Positions 7,741-17,006 of a stretch of DNA of 64,000 nt are shown piece by piece. The first letter of the stretch is position 1; every line of letters starts with the position of its first letter. The notes below the pieces were generated by a model. That model was not told where the DNA came from, searched no databases, and worked only from the letters and a program-made list of their open reading frames with translations. This DNA comes from an uncultured Caulobacterales bacterium (lineage in GTDB: Bacteria > Pseudomonadota > Alphaproteobacteria > Caulobacterales > Maricaulaceae). The DNA is taken from contig CALLIK010000003.1 in the NCBI GenBank assembly GCA_938009235.1, forward strand, positions 1-64,000, read 5' to 3'. The position numbers were made by a program, and so were the translations under genes.

Positions 7741-10700
7741 ATGTTTTTCCAAAGTAAGATATTATATATAAACCGCCTCGCTGGTGTTGCCTTACTCTCA
7801 CTCACTAGTCTTTTTATGGCTCAACACGCCTCAGCTCAAACAGTTGTTTACCAAGATGACTTTGAAGGGGCTGTTTCGGGATGGTCATCTAACGTTACAG
7901 AAAACGCACCACTTCTTGGCACTAATATGCTTGGCCGATTTGGCGGCTCGACGGCAGAAACCTCAAGAACATTTACTGTGCCAGTGGGCACAACGGCGCT
8001 AGATATCGAATTTGACTTATTACGGTTCGACAGTTGGGACTTTTACAACGCTGCGAACCAAGATGGTTTTGCCGTCCTGATTGATGGTAATACAATATTT
8101 TCTACCACGGCCAGTTTTGGCACGGTTCCTCGACTAGATTTTTCTGTCGGTCAGGGACCAAGGTCAGGGGCATCTGGGAATGTGGATTGGGCGCATGTGC
8201 GCTTAAACCCGACTGACGCTCAAGTGAGTGCAGGCAATCAGGAACAAGAACTTGGGTTCACCACGGGTCAGTATTGGTATGACCAAGTTCACAGGTTTAC
8301 AATCAATGTAAACAATCCCGGTACAACGGTTGATTTAACATTACGCTTCGATACCGATCAAACCATCAACGACGAGTCCGCGGGTTTTGATAACTTTCTA
8401 GTCACGGCTATTACGCCAACTTCGCCGACAGATGCCGACTTGGTAACAGTTAAATCGTTAGCTTCCGCGTCGGCAACGCCAAGTGAAGGCGATATAGTTG
8501 CCTTTGATATTGAAGTCAGTAATAACGGTGGCGCGGAGGCGACGGGTGTTAGCCTAACAGATTTAATTCCTGCGGGCCTTACAGCGACAGGTGCAAACGG
8601 CACGGTCAATGCTGGTTCTTATGATGCGAGCACAGGTCTTTGGACTTTGGGCACACTTGCAAATGGTGCATCCGCGACGCTGACGATTGAAGGCACGGTC
8701 GATGCGGGGCAGGTCGGCAATACACTTACAAATACATTGGCTGCTCCTGCATCAGGCGATCAACCCGACCCAAGTACCGTGGGAGATGACCTGACTGAGA
8801 GTGTAACGATTGTGGACTCTAGTTCTGGCGGTGGCGGCGGCTTCTGTCCTGTTGGGGCAACAACTATGCCCGGAACGTATCATGTCGTGTCAGCCACAGG
8901 CGGGAATAGTCCAAATAATACTGTTGGTACGCCGGCTGCCGAAGGGTCAACACAAACGAATGGCGCTGTGCTTTGGAGCGGCAATATGGACATGGACCTC
9001 ACTGGAGACGCGGATATTCTAGTCCCTGAGGGCGAAGTTCTTGAAGTCGTTTTGTCCTCACATTGGGGAACGCAAGCTCGTGCAGAAGTTCTCATGTCTG
9101 CGGATGGCACGAATTACACGAGTCTCGGCACGGCGGGTAATGGCGGTTCTGTTTACGGCGCGTGGCAAAGTAACATTTTAAGATATGACGATTTCGCTGT
9201 GCCTCCAGGCGGCGCGCGCTATTTGCGTTTGTCTCACCAGAGTTCGGGCGTGCGCGCTGACGGTGTTCTTTATGGGACGCAGTGCCTACTGAGTGCGCAG
9301 ACGGATGTCGATCTCGTGACGGTTAAAAACCTGAGCTCTGCGAGCGCAACGCCAAATGTAGGTGATACGGTCACATTTGAAATTGAAGTTAGTAATAACG
9401 GTGTGGGTGAGGCAACTGGCGTTAGCTTAACAGATTTAATTCCTGCGGGCCTCACAGCGACAGGTGCAAACGGCACGGTCAGTTCTGGCTCCTATGATGC
9501 GGGTACAGGGCTTTGGACTTTAGGCACGCTTGCAGACGGTGCGTCAGCGACCCTAAGGATTGAAGGTACGGTTGATGCAGGGCAGGGCGGGAATACAATT
9601 ACAAACACATTGGCGTCCGCCGCGTTGGGCGATCAAACTGATTCCACGACGGATGGAGATGACCTGATTGAGACTGTCACTGTGACGATACCGGCGACAC
9701 CTGTTGTCGAAGCGGTAGATAATGACTTTACAACGACGGCAATTACACCTGGCTTTGGCGGCGTTACCGCGTCCATTTTCGATAATGATACGCTGAACGA
9801 CGCAACTTTTACGCCTACGGATGTTACAGTCACGGTTATCGATGATGGGAGCTTATTTGGAGCAGTTATTAATGCTGATGGAACGATTGATATTCCAGCA
9901 ACAATAGCCCCTGGCATTTATGAACTGGTCTATGAAATTTGCGATGTAAATGATTCCAGCAATTGTGACATTGCGATTGCGACAATTGCGATTCAAAGCG
10001 TTGTTGCTAATGCTCATATTAACCCAAGTGTTTGCGGTGCCTTTTTATCGCAAAGCTGGATTGTCCATGGGAAGTTGAACCTTCATGACTCAGAGGTCCA
10101 AATTGGATCGGGAGACTTTGCGACAGACCCCTATCTTTATTTACCTATTGAACGCGATGCTGAAGGGCGAATTCTAACTTACTTTGGTTCAAATGACGGG
10201 ACTGATTCTGGAACAGTATTGACGCCCGCACTTGCAGAAGTGTCGACGTCGCAAAATACTGCAGCAGACCATGAATCGGATTTTCAAGTCATTGTTTACA
10301 GACTCGAAGGAGCACCTGGTACAACCTTGACCGCAAATTTTAATAGTCGCGCTGAACAAGATTATACGGGATATTGGATTGAGGACACGGCTGGTAATGT
10401 TATCAGTGCCTCTGATTTTCAGTTTACGACAGGCACCTCTGGTATTGGCGGCGTGGGCGAAGAACTTCCATTGAGCTTCACCGCGCCTGCAGATGGAATT
10501 GCCTATCTTCACGTCGCGATTTTTGACCCTAGCGCGTTTTTCGGAAAGCCAGTTATTGACAATTACGAATGTCCTGCACCTTCACTCTCTATGACTAAAG
10601 TGGCGGATAACCCAGGCCCACATAAGGCTGGCGATGTTGTAACCTATACTTACACGGTTACGAATGACGGCAATCAAATTATTGAAAATGTCGCGATCAC

Positions 10701-10887
10701 CGATACGCATAATGGCTCTGATCCTGCACCGATACCAGGGAATGAAACGCTCCTAACGGACGCTGCGCCAATAGGCGACTCGACAGATGCTGGACCTAAT
10801 AATTCATGGGATGTTTTAGCCCCAGGTGATGCGATCGTCTTTACGGGAACATATACGGTGACGGCAGAAGACGTCGATACTTTGTAA
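7741..10887 (+). CDS. Secreted surface protein with DUF11 repeats, apparently truncated at the C-terminus
   Basis: 1048 residues. The signal peptide ends around QHASAQ. It is followed by a lectin/jelly-roll-like region (VVYQDDFEGAVSGWSS...), a first DUF11 repeat (about 230-360), a Cys-containing sandwich domain (about 365-515), a second DUF11 repeat (about 520-640), Ig-like and other modules, and the beginning of a third DUF11-type repeat (MTKVADNPGPHKAGDVVTYT). The two complete DUF11 repeats are close copies (VSLTDLIPAGLTATGANGTV in both). The frame stops at TAATAA inside the last domain (VFTGTYTVTAEDVDTL), with no anchor or sorting domain. RBS GAGG precedes the ATG. An adhesin or surface-layer role is inference only. 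Confidence 0.8.
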   Translation: MFFQSKILYINRLAGVALLSLTSLFMAQHASAQTVVYQDDFEGAVSGWSSNVTENAPLLGTNMLGRFGGSTAETSRTFTVPVGTTALDIEFDLLRFDSWDFYNAANQDGFAVLIDGNTIFSTTASFGTVPRLDFSVGQGPRSGASGNVDWAHVRLNPTDAQVSAGNQEQELGFTTGQYWYDQVHRFTINVNNPGTTVDLTLRFDTDQTINDESAGFDNFLVTAITPTSPTDADLVTVKSLASASATPSEGDIVAFDIEVSNNGGAEATGVSLTDLIPAGLTATGANGTVNAGSYDASTGLWTLGTLANGASATLTIEGTVDAGQVGNTLTNTLAAPASGDQPDPSTVGDDLTESVTIVDSSSGGGGGFCPVGATTMPGTYHVVSATGGNSPNNTVGTPAAEGSTQTNGAVLWSGNMDMDLTGDADILVPEGEVLEVVLSSHWGTQARAEVLMSADGTNYTSLGTAGNGGSVYGAWQSNILRYDDFAVPPGGARYLRLSHQSSGVRADGVLYGTQCLLSAQTDVDLVTVKNLSSASATPNVGDTVTFEIEVSNNGVGEATGVSLTDLIPAGLTATGANGTVSSGSYDAGTGLWTLGTLADGASATLRIEGTVDAGQGGNTITNTLASAALGDQTDSTTDGDDLIETVTVTIPATPVVEAVDNDFTTTAITPGFGGVTASIFDNDTLNDATFTPTDVTVTVIDDGSLFGAVINADGTIDIPATIAPGIYELVYEICDVNDSSNCDIAIATIAIQSVVANAHINPSVCGAFLSQSWIVHGKLNLHDSEVQIGSGDFATDPYLYLPIERDAEGRILTYFGSNDGTDSGTVLTPALAEVSTSQNTAADHESDFQVIVYRLEGAPGTTLTANFNSRAEQDYTGYWIEDTAGNVISASDFQFTTGTSGIGGVGEELPLSFTAPADGIAYLHVAIFDPSAFFGKPVIDNYECPAPSLSMTKVADNPGPHKAGDVVTYTYTVTNDGNQIIENVAITDTHNGSDPAPIPGNETLLTDAAPIGDSTDAGPNNSWDVLAPGDAIVFTGTYTVTAEDVDTL

Positions 10888-10999
10888 TAAAGAACCATAA
10901 TTTCCAATAGTTGCTACTAAGTTGATGGTTGGTTTTCGGATTTAAAACTGCTGCTGATTGCCTATTGGTGCCAACCACCCCTCAAATAAATATCTCGCC

Positions 11000-12871
11000 T
11001 TACCCGCGTTTTTCTTTTGCGATATAATTATCTATGACGCGTTCTAGGACTGTCATGGGGACGCTGCCGCCCAATACCAATGCGTCATTGAAACGGCGGA
11101 AGTCGAAGGCTTCGCCCAGTTCTGTTTTGGCTTTGGTCCGCAAGCGGTTGATGGCGGAGTGTCCGACTTTATAGCCGAGGGCTTGACCCGGCCATGCGCA
11201 ATAGCGGTCAATTTCGCCGCGCACTTCTTCGGGGTTTGATCCATTATTGACGACGAACCATTGGTTCGCTTCCTCGCGGGTCCAACGCTTCGCATGAAGG
11301 CCCGTATCGACCACGAGGCGGCACGCGCGGAAGGCGAGGGATTGTAGATAGCCCAATCGCCCAACGGGGAAGTCTTTATACACGCCCAGCTCATCCGCGA
11401 TCTGTTGCGCATATAAGGCCCACCCTTCGGAATAGGCATTAAACGCGAGCAGGGACCGCGTGAGCGATTGTTTAAACGCATATTCGCCCTGCCACACATG
11501 ACCCGGAATGGCTTCGTGATACGTCAGGTCTGCAAGGTTGAATTTGTTGTGCAAATCGGTGGAGCGAAGGTTGATCCAAAAATGCCCCGGTTGCGTGCCG
11601 TCAATTGACCCTGCGCCGCCATAGGCACCGGGGGCGCCCGCTTCGACTTCGGGGGCGATGCGTTCGACTTTGAGGAAGCCCGGAACTTGCGTTTCAAAGG
11701 CTTGCGGCATCAGCGCGCGAATCTCTGCGACGGCGGTTTCAATAAAGTCCATAATTTCGGCGCGGCCCGGATCACCCGCTTTGAAGTGATAGCGTTTGTC
11801 TGCCCCAAGCGCCGTCATGCGGTCGCCCACAGAGCCTTTGGTGTAGCCGATAGATTGCAAGATTGGCTCCATTTGAGACTGCAGGTTTGCGAGTTCATCG
11901 AGGCCCATTTGGTGGACCTCTTCGGCGCTCATCGTCGTTGTCGTGCCTGCGCGGAGTGTCCAGTCGTAATAGGCGTCGCCATTGGGTTTGGCCCAGACAC
12001 CTGCGTCGGATGTGGCTTTCGGCGCGAGGGCTTCGAGCGCTTCGATCTGGCGGTTCAGGGCGGGGATGACGGTTTGCGTGGCGATGGAGACTGCGGCGTC
12101 GTCATATGAGCCGAGGTCTTTGGCGCGGCCCGTTAGGGATGTCACAAGGCCCCATTGTGCGGGGTCGCGGTCACGTGCGCCGCGAAGTTGCCCAAGGGTT
12201 TTGTCCATCAGGAAGTCTGGCAGGATGATGCCTTTTGCACCGTCAGCTTTGATGCGTTCTGACTCGCCATCAAGCTGCGCGGCATAGGCGGACATGCGCG
12301 AGAGATAAGCGTCTGCATCGTCAGGGGTAGCAATCGCGTGCGAGGCATCGAGGAAGCTTGGAATTTCAACAAATGCGCCTGTGTTCTGCGCGACGGCATA
12401 GGGGCTGTTTCGATAGGACCAATTGTAATTCAACAAGGCCGTATCGCCGAAGCCAAAGTCAAACCCTTCTGCGGCGCGTTCAAAGACAGAAGACACGACA
12501 TCCATATCCAAGGCGACGTCAGCCGATAGCTTATCCGTGTCAGTTTTTTTCATCTCTGCCAACAGTGCGTGAACCTCTTTCGCGATCTTGTCTTGCCCTG
12601 CAGCCGAACGGTCCGTGAGCTGTGATTTCAACGCGGCATAGTCACCCGTATCGACACCCACGCTAGAGGCGGTTTCAGGATAGGCCCGCAGCATGAGGTC
12701 TTTGGCTGTGTCGAGAAGGTTGAATGCACCCGCATCTGGCGCTGATCGTGTTGCCTCTTCGCTCGTGGCCTTTAAGTCGGAGGCGCTTTCCGCGCACCCC
12801 GCTCCAATCAATCCAGTCGTCGCCGCAGCTGCAGCGGAGGTTTGCAAGAGTGTACGACGGGAAAATTTCAT
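11000..12871 (-). CDS. DUF885-family Tat-exported lipoprotein, probable metallopeptidase
   Basis: About 623 residues. MKFSRRTLLQTSAAAAATTGLIGAGCAES has a twin-arginine motif (SRRTLL) and a lipobox-like cysteine, so it should be folded before export and lipid-anchored. TYHEAIPGHVWQGEYA near residue 450 contains the HEAxPGH metal-site motif characteristic of DUF885 proteins, which resemble zinc carboxypeptidases. Substrate is unknown. I chose the ATG at 12871 because TTGAGG sits 8 bp upstream. No operon partner: the next gene on this strand, the uridine kinase, starts far upstream and ends 80 bp away. Confidence 0.85.
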   Translation of the reverse strand: MKFSRRTLLQTSAAAAATTGLIGAGCAESASDLKATSEEATRSAPDAGAFNLLDTAKDLMLRAYPETASSVGVDTGDYAALKSQLTDRSAAGQDKIAKEVHALLAEMKKTDTDKLSADVALDMDVVSSVFERAAEGFDFGFGDTALLNYNWSYRNSPYAVAQNTGAFVEIPSFLDASHAIATPDDADAYLSRMSAYAAQLDGESERIKADGAKGIILPDFLMDKTLGQLRGARDRDPAQWGLVTSLTGRAKDLGSYDDAAVSIATQTVIPALNRQIEALEALAPKATSDAGVWAKPNGDAYYDWTLRAGTTTTMSAEEVHQMGLDELANLQSQMEPILQSIGYTKGSVGDRMTALGADKRYHFKAGDPGRAEIMDFIETAVAEIRALMPQAFETQVPGFLKVERIAPEVEAGAPGAYGGAGSIDGTQPGHFWINLRSTDLHNKFNLADLTYHEAIPGHVWQGEYAFKQSLTRSLLAFNAYSEGWALYAQQIADELGVYKDFPVGRLGYLQSLAFRACRLVVDTGLHAKRWTREEANQWFVVNNGSNPEEVRGEIDRYCAWPGQALGYKVGHSAINRLRTKAKTELGEAFDFRRFNDALVLGGSVPMTVLERVIDNYIAKEKRG

Positions 12872-12951
12872 GGCGGGCCTCAATTCAAAAGATCAGACAT
12901 CCTGTCTGCGATGAATTGCGCCGCGTAGCAATGGGGAGGTATTATGTGCCG

Positions 12952-13590
12952 CTACGCATCCGCATTGATCAGGCTCACCAACGTCTTGGCGACGCGGGTG
13001 ATATCCGTCACATAGTCCGTCTGTTCTATGACGAGGTCCGCATAGGTTTGTGAGGGACTAACGTGGGCCAAATGGGCAGGCTCAACTTGGTCATGAAATT
13101 GGCGCAACACATCGTCACGCGATCGCCCGCGCTGCGTTGTGTCGCGGTCTATACGCCGAGAGAGGCGCAGCTCAGTCGTGCAGCGTATGTAGGCACTATG
13201 GTCGAAGACATCCCTCAACGCGGGCTGACTGAGCAAGAGGATGCCTTCCAGAATAATCAGAGGGCGAGACGCACGCGCCTCAGTCGGTGTTGTCCGCTCA
13301 TGTGTTGTGAAATCATAATTGGGCAAGGCGACAGCTTCGCCGCGTTTAAACGCGAGCAGGTTCTCCCGTAGCAGCTCAAAATCGAGCGCTTCGGGAATAT
13401 CGAAATTCGCCATCGGCGACCCGCCCCGTTTGCGGATGTCATGATAATAATCATCTTGGCGTACCAAGCGGCAGTTATCTGCACCAACATAGTCACGCAA
13501 ATAAGCCGCAAGCGTCGTTTTTCCAGAACAACTCCCGCCAGCAATCGCCAAGACGCGTGGAGAGTTTAAGAAAATGGACGGGTTCAACAT
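12952..13590 (-). CDS. udk: Uridine kinase family protein
   Basis: A 212-residue P-loop kinase. VLAIAGGSCSGKTTLAAYL is the Walker A motif. RQDDYYHD is the uridine-kinase substrate motif with its catalytic Asp. NFDIPEALDFELL and LPNYDFTTHER match Udk nucleoside-binding segments, and LIILEGILLL is the Walker B-like strand. It would phosphorylate uridine/cytidine to UMP/CMP using ATP or GTP. Phosphoribulokinase-like relatives share this fold, but the DDYYHD and YDFTTHER motifs favour uridine kinase. It is divergent from sdaA across 65 bp, which must hold both promoters. Confidence 0.85.
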   Translation of the reverse strand: MLNPSIFLNSPRVLAIAGGSCSGKTTLAAYLRDYVGADNCRLVRQDDYYHDIRKRGGSPMANFDIPEALDFELLRENLLAFKRGEAVALPNYDFTTHERTTPTEARASRPLIILEGILLLSQPALRDVFDHSAYIRCTTELRLSRRIDRDTTQRGRSRDDVLRQFHDQVEPAHLAHVSPSQTYADLVIEQTDYVTDITRVAKTLVSLINADA

Positions 13591-13655
13591 ATCTTGCGTT
13601 TAAAACAAGCAAACAGCGGTTGCCACCTTTCGGTAATACAGATTATGCGGATAGT

Positions 13656-15038
13656 ATGTTATCTGTTCTCGACATTTTTCGTATCGGTATTGGTCCGTCA
13701 TCGTCCCACACGGTTGGGCCTATGCGTATTGCCAATCGCTTCTGGAAACGCCTGAAGGTTCAAGGCCACCGCGAGGCGACACATCGCATTCGTATGATTT
13801 TCCGAGGGTCGCTTGCCTTTACAGGGCTTGGGCATGGCACGCCTCGGGCGGGAGAGTTGGGTCTGTTGGGGTTTAAGCCTGAGACCATAGATTTGGACAA
13901 GGCCGAAGCGGCGCTCACGGACTTAAGGACGCAGCAGGCTTTCACGCGCGATGGCCAAACGGTGCAGTTCGACCCAGACCTAGATTTGATAATCGATTAC
14001 GACCAACCGGCAGACCTTCATCCGAATGAGATGGAAATGCAGGCCTTCGGCGCGTCGGGTGACCTCATCTATGCGCGAACCTATTACTCAACGGGCGGGG
14101 GTTTTACGGCCAGTCATACGCAGCTTTGTAAGCCCGCAAAAAATGACCGCGTAGCAACACATAAGGGCGATGTGCCATATCCATTTGGGTCAGCGGCAGA
14201 TTTACTCGGCTTATGCGATCAGCATGATTTAACAATTTCAGACATCGTCTGCGCGAATGAAGATGCCCGCCGTCCACGTGAGCAAACGAATGATCAATTT
14301 GACCGCGTGACAGATGTGATGTTGGCGGGGATTGAACGCGGATTAAACACAACAGGTATTCTTCCCGGAGGCCTAAAAGTGAAACGTCGCGCGTCGGATA
14401 TTTGGGCGAAGCTAACGACGATGCCCGCTGCGAATGAGAAAGAGACCTTGTTTGATTGGTTGAATGTTTACGCGATGGCGGTGAACGAAGAAAATGCCGC
14501 AGGTGGGCAAGTTGTGACCGCGCCAACAAATGGGGCGGCGGGCATTATTCCTGCAATCATTCGCTACTATTGTTGTGATGATGCGGCTGTGCCTGATTAT
14601 AAAAAGATACGTATATTTCTGGCGACGGCTGGCGGTGTTGGACTTTTGTATAAACAACGCGCCTCTATCTCTGGCGCGGAAATGGGCTGCCAAGGTGAAG
14701 TCGGCGTAGCATGTTCTATGGCGGCTGCTGGCTTAGCCGCCGTTTGGGGCGCGAGCCCTAATCAAATTGCTTCTGCAGCAGAGATTGGTATGGAGCATAA
14801 TCTAGGCCTGACCTGCGATCCCGTTGGCGGGTTGGTTCAAATACCTTGCATTGAACGTAATGCAATCGGAGCCGTAAAGGCGGCCAATGCTGCGCGCTTG
14901 GCGTTGCACGGGACAGACCAAGGCAAAGTGACACTGGACCAAGTGATCGAAACCATGCGTCAAACGGGTCTGGATATGAGTTCGAAATATAAAGAAACGA
15001 GCCAAGGTGGATTGGCCGTGAATGTGATTGAGTGCTGA
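13656..15038 (+). CDS. sdaA: L-serine ammonia-lyase (serine dehydratase), iron-sulfur type
   Basis: A single-chain 460-residue enzyme converting L-serine to pyruvate and ammonia. [23 protein letters not shown] is the family's N-terminal signature. The C-terminal domain has [34 protein letters not shown] and [18 protein letters not shown], whose cysteines ligate the [4Fe-4S] cluster. The start at 13656 matches the family; the reading frame is open upstream but reads as non-coding. A hairpin follows the stop, towards the convergent RDD gene. Confidence 0.95.
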   Translation: MLSVLDIFRIGIGPSSSHTVGPMRIANRFWKRLKVQGHREATHRIRMIFRGSLAFTGLGHGTPRAGELGLLGFKPETIDLDKAEAALTDLRTQQAFTRDGQTVQFDPDLDLIIDYDQPADLHPNEMEMQAFGASGDLIYARTYYSTGGGFTASHTQLCKPAKNDRVATHKGDVPYPFGSAADLLGLCDQHDLTISDIVCANEDARRPREQTNDQFDRVTDVMLAGIERGLNTTGILPGGLKVKRRASDIWAKLTTMPAANEKETLFDWLNVYAMAVNEENAAGGQVVTAPTNGAAGIIPAIIRYYCCDDAAVPDYKKIRIFLATAGGVGLLYKQRASISGAEMGCQGEVGVACSMAAAGLAAVWGASPNQIASAAEIGMEHNLGLTCDPVGGLVQIPCIERNAIGAVKAANAARLALHGTDQGKVTLDQVIETMRQTGLDMSSKYKETSQGGLAVNVIEC

Positions 15039-15044
15039 GGGTGT

Positions 15045-15061
15045 GCCCCTTAATTTGGGGC
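15045..15061 (+). terminator. Weak hairpin between convergent sdaA and the RDD gene
   Basis: GCCCC, 7-nt loop, GGGGC, followed by an AT-rich but not T-only tract. The position between convergent genes suggests a terminator; the short stem and absence of a clean U-run make it tentative. Confidence 0.35.
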
Positions 15062-15081
15062 TTAAATTAACGTCTTAAAAT

Positions 15082-15963
15082 TTAGCGCGTATCAAATTTA
15101 TCTTTTCGCCTTACGCCCATCAACATTTTCGATTCCAGGCGACCGCGTAGTGCGGTGTAATAGGCACGTAAAAATGCTGTATTGCTTTCGCCGTCTTCCC
15201 ACACCCATCCAATTTTTGTCCGAATACGCATAGCGACATCTGCGAGAACATCTGTATCTTTGGCGCGAAGCACGTCTTCAAGGACATGTAATTCCCTGAT
15301 ACCATATTTATCGATTTGCGCGGGCGTGAATGTGAATTTGGCAAAAACGTCTGCGTGTTCAGGTGTGTCCGTTGTGACCAAGTCTGCGGCTAAGATGGGA
15401 CGCGGGGATTTAACAACCCATGTGCCCGCGACGAGGTCGCCGACGCGTAAACGGTCACGATTAAAAAGTGGGAAGAAGAGAAAAATTCCAGCCCAGATTG
15501 ATGCCAGTAAGTTCATCCAACCATCCACGCCATTGTCGCCAATGCCAAATAAAAACCCAATAGGGAGAAAGAATCCAATTTCCCGTAAGGCATTTCGGGC
15601 AAAAACACTGGCCGCAGAGAGGCGGGCCTTTCCGCGTGCGGCGACCCTGATTTTAAGTATCATCTTTCCGGGTGTTGCGGCTCTTCGGCTCATTTCAAAG
15701 ACCGTAAAATAAAAACTTCGCAAGAAAAAGGCGATTAATACGAGCAGTGTTACGGCGAGTTCGCCGTTAAAAGATAGCATTGATAATAGGCCGTAGGCAG
15801 ACGCGATGAGCACAAGAATCATGATCATGAGATCAAGTGCAAAGGCGCCAATCCGAGAGCCAACATCCGCTAATTCAATCTGAAGGTCTACGCCTTCAGG
15901 TGTCACTAAATGCCTTCGACCCAATTTTATTTGGTCTGATGAAAGCGCGCCTGAGGGACTCAT
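15082..15963 (-). CDS. RDD-family membrane protein
   Basis: 293 residues. The RDD domain (about 25-180) contains SRIGAFALDLMIMILVLIASAYGLL, a second hydrophobic segment, RRAATPGKMILKIRVAARGK, and a third segment ending at NRDRLRVGDLVAGTWVV. About 110 soluble C-terminal residues follow. It is the last gene of the six-gene MoxR/DUF58 operon and overlaps the SpoIIM-like stop by 4 bases. RDD proteins are polytopic membrane proteins of mostly unknown function; some have been linked to transport. Confidence 0.85.
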   Translation of the reverse strand: MSPSGALSSDQIKLGRRHLVTPEGVDLQIELADVGSRIGAFALDLMIMILVLIASAYGLLSMLSFNGELAVTLLVLIAFFLRSFYFTVFEMSRRAATPGKMILKIRVAARGKARLSAASVFARNALREIGFFLPIGFLFGIGDNGVDGWMNLLASIWAGIFLFFPLFNRDRLRVGDLVAGTWVVKSPRPILAADLVTTDTPEHADVFAKFTFTPAQIDKYGIRELHVLEDVLRAKDTDVLADVAMRIRTKIGWVWEDGESNTAFLRAYYTALRGRLESKMLMGVRRKDKFDTR

Positions 15964-16982
15964 GGTGTGTTGCTCTTTATGGTTTCAAGCGCCTTACGTG
16001 GAAGAAAGAAATAGACGAGCCAGAAGGTCAACATGGCACCGCCAATGGCATATCTTGTCCAATCATTTTGCACCAATTGACGACCAAACCCCTCAAGGAG
16101 GCCCGCGACCAATAACATAAAGACGACGCCGCCCAAAATAATCGCAGCTTGCTCGGACTTTGAACGCATGGATTCCATGCGTGTCATTTCCCCAGGGAAG
16201 GCGACCGCGCGCCCAATCAGGCACCCGCCTGCACCCGCCAAAGCAATTGCAAAGAGTTCCGTTGTCCCATGAATTGAGAGCCAGCCTCCGATTTCAAACC
16301 CTAAATCTTTGCCGGTATAGACAGCGATAAATGCGCCAATGGAGAGGCCGTTATAGAGCAATAGGACTACGGTTGGCAGCGCAAAGGCGAAGCCTAGCGC
16401 AAAGGCGAATATAGCAACGCGGCTGTTATTGGAGAATAAGAACGCCGCAAAGGCCCCTAATCCATCGCTGTCTGGGTCATTGTCGTAAATGGCGTCACGT
16501 AGAAACTCTTCGGAGGCCGCAGGGGTTCTGCCGCCCGCCATGCCTGCATCCATGAATGAATAAAACCAGTCTGGATTATTAGACACCATCACAAAACCTA
16601 TCACGATGCCAAGTGCAAAGATGAAACTGGACGCCGCGACGTCTTTCCATGCGGATTGAATGGCGAGGGGCCAATCGCGGGCAAAAAAATTATAGATACG
16701 ATCCCGCAGGCGCTGTTGGCTGCCGTAAATAACGTAATAGGCGCGGGTGGAGAGTGATTCCAAGTAACTGACAACGCTCTGATCCAAGGATGTTGCGCGG
16801 GCCACAGAGAGCGACGATAGGGTTGCGCGATACAGTTTTGGTAATTTAATTAATTCCTCATCCGTCAACCCACGGACAGATCGGGATTCAATACTTTTCA
16901 GCATTGTTTCCATGTCTTTCCAATCACCTTGGCGTTCCTCGCGGAAACGCTTTGATTTTAGAGTTAACGTGCGGCGGCTCAT
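15960..16982 (-). CDS. SpoIIM/DUF95-family membrane protein
   Basis: 340 residues. The soluble N-terminal third is followed by five to six hydrophobic segments. The family core SIGAFIAVYTGKDLGFEIGGWLSIHGTTELFAIALAGAGGCLIG matches the SpoIIM/DUF95 motif (the HGTxEL element). In spore formers SpoIIM belongs to the peptidoglycan-remodelling engulfment complex. In Gram-negatives this family recurs in MoxR-DUF58 operons such as this one, where its role is unknown. It lies 24 bp after the DUF58 gene. Confidence 0.85.
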   Translation of the reverse strand: MSRRTLTLKSKRFREERQGDWKDMETMLKSIESRSVRGLTDEELIKLPKLYRATLSSLSVARATSLDQSVVSYLESLSTRAYYVIYGSQQRLRDRIYNFFARDWPLAIQSAWKDVAASSFIFALGIVIGFVMVSNNPDWFYSFMDAGMAGGRTPAASEEFLRDAIYDNDPDSDGLGAFAAFLFSNNSRVAIFAFALGFAFALPTVVLLLYNGLSIGAFIAVYTGKDLGFEIGGWLSIHGTTELFAIALAGAGGCLIGRAVAFPGEMTRMESMRSKSEQAAIILGGVVFMLLVAGLLEGFGRQLVQNDWTRYAIGGAMLTFWLVYFFLPRKALETIKSNTP

Positions 16983-17006
16983 GATATCGCCTTTGTGTTT
17001 AGGTCC

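Noticed and set aside
13557-13655. 33-residue N-terminal extension of serine dehydratase
   Set aside because: It overlaps the udk start and lacks similarity; the family starts at [13 protein letters not shown].
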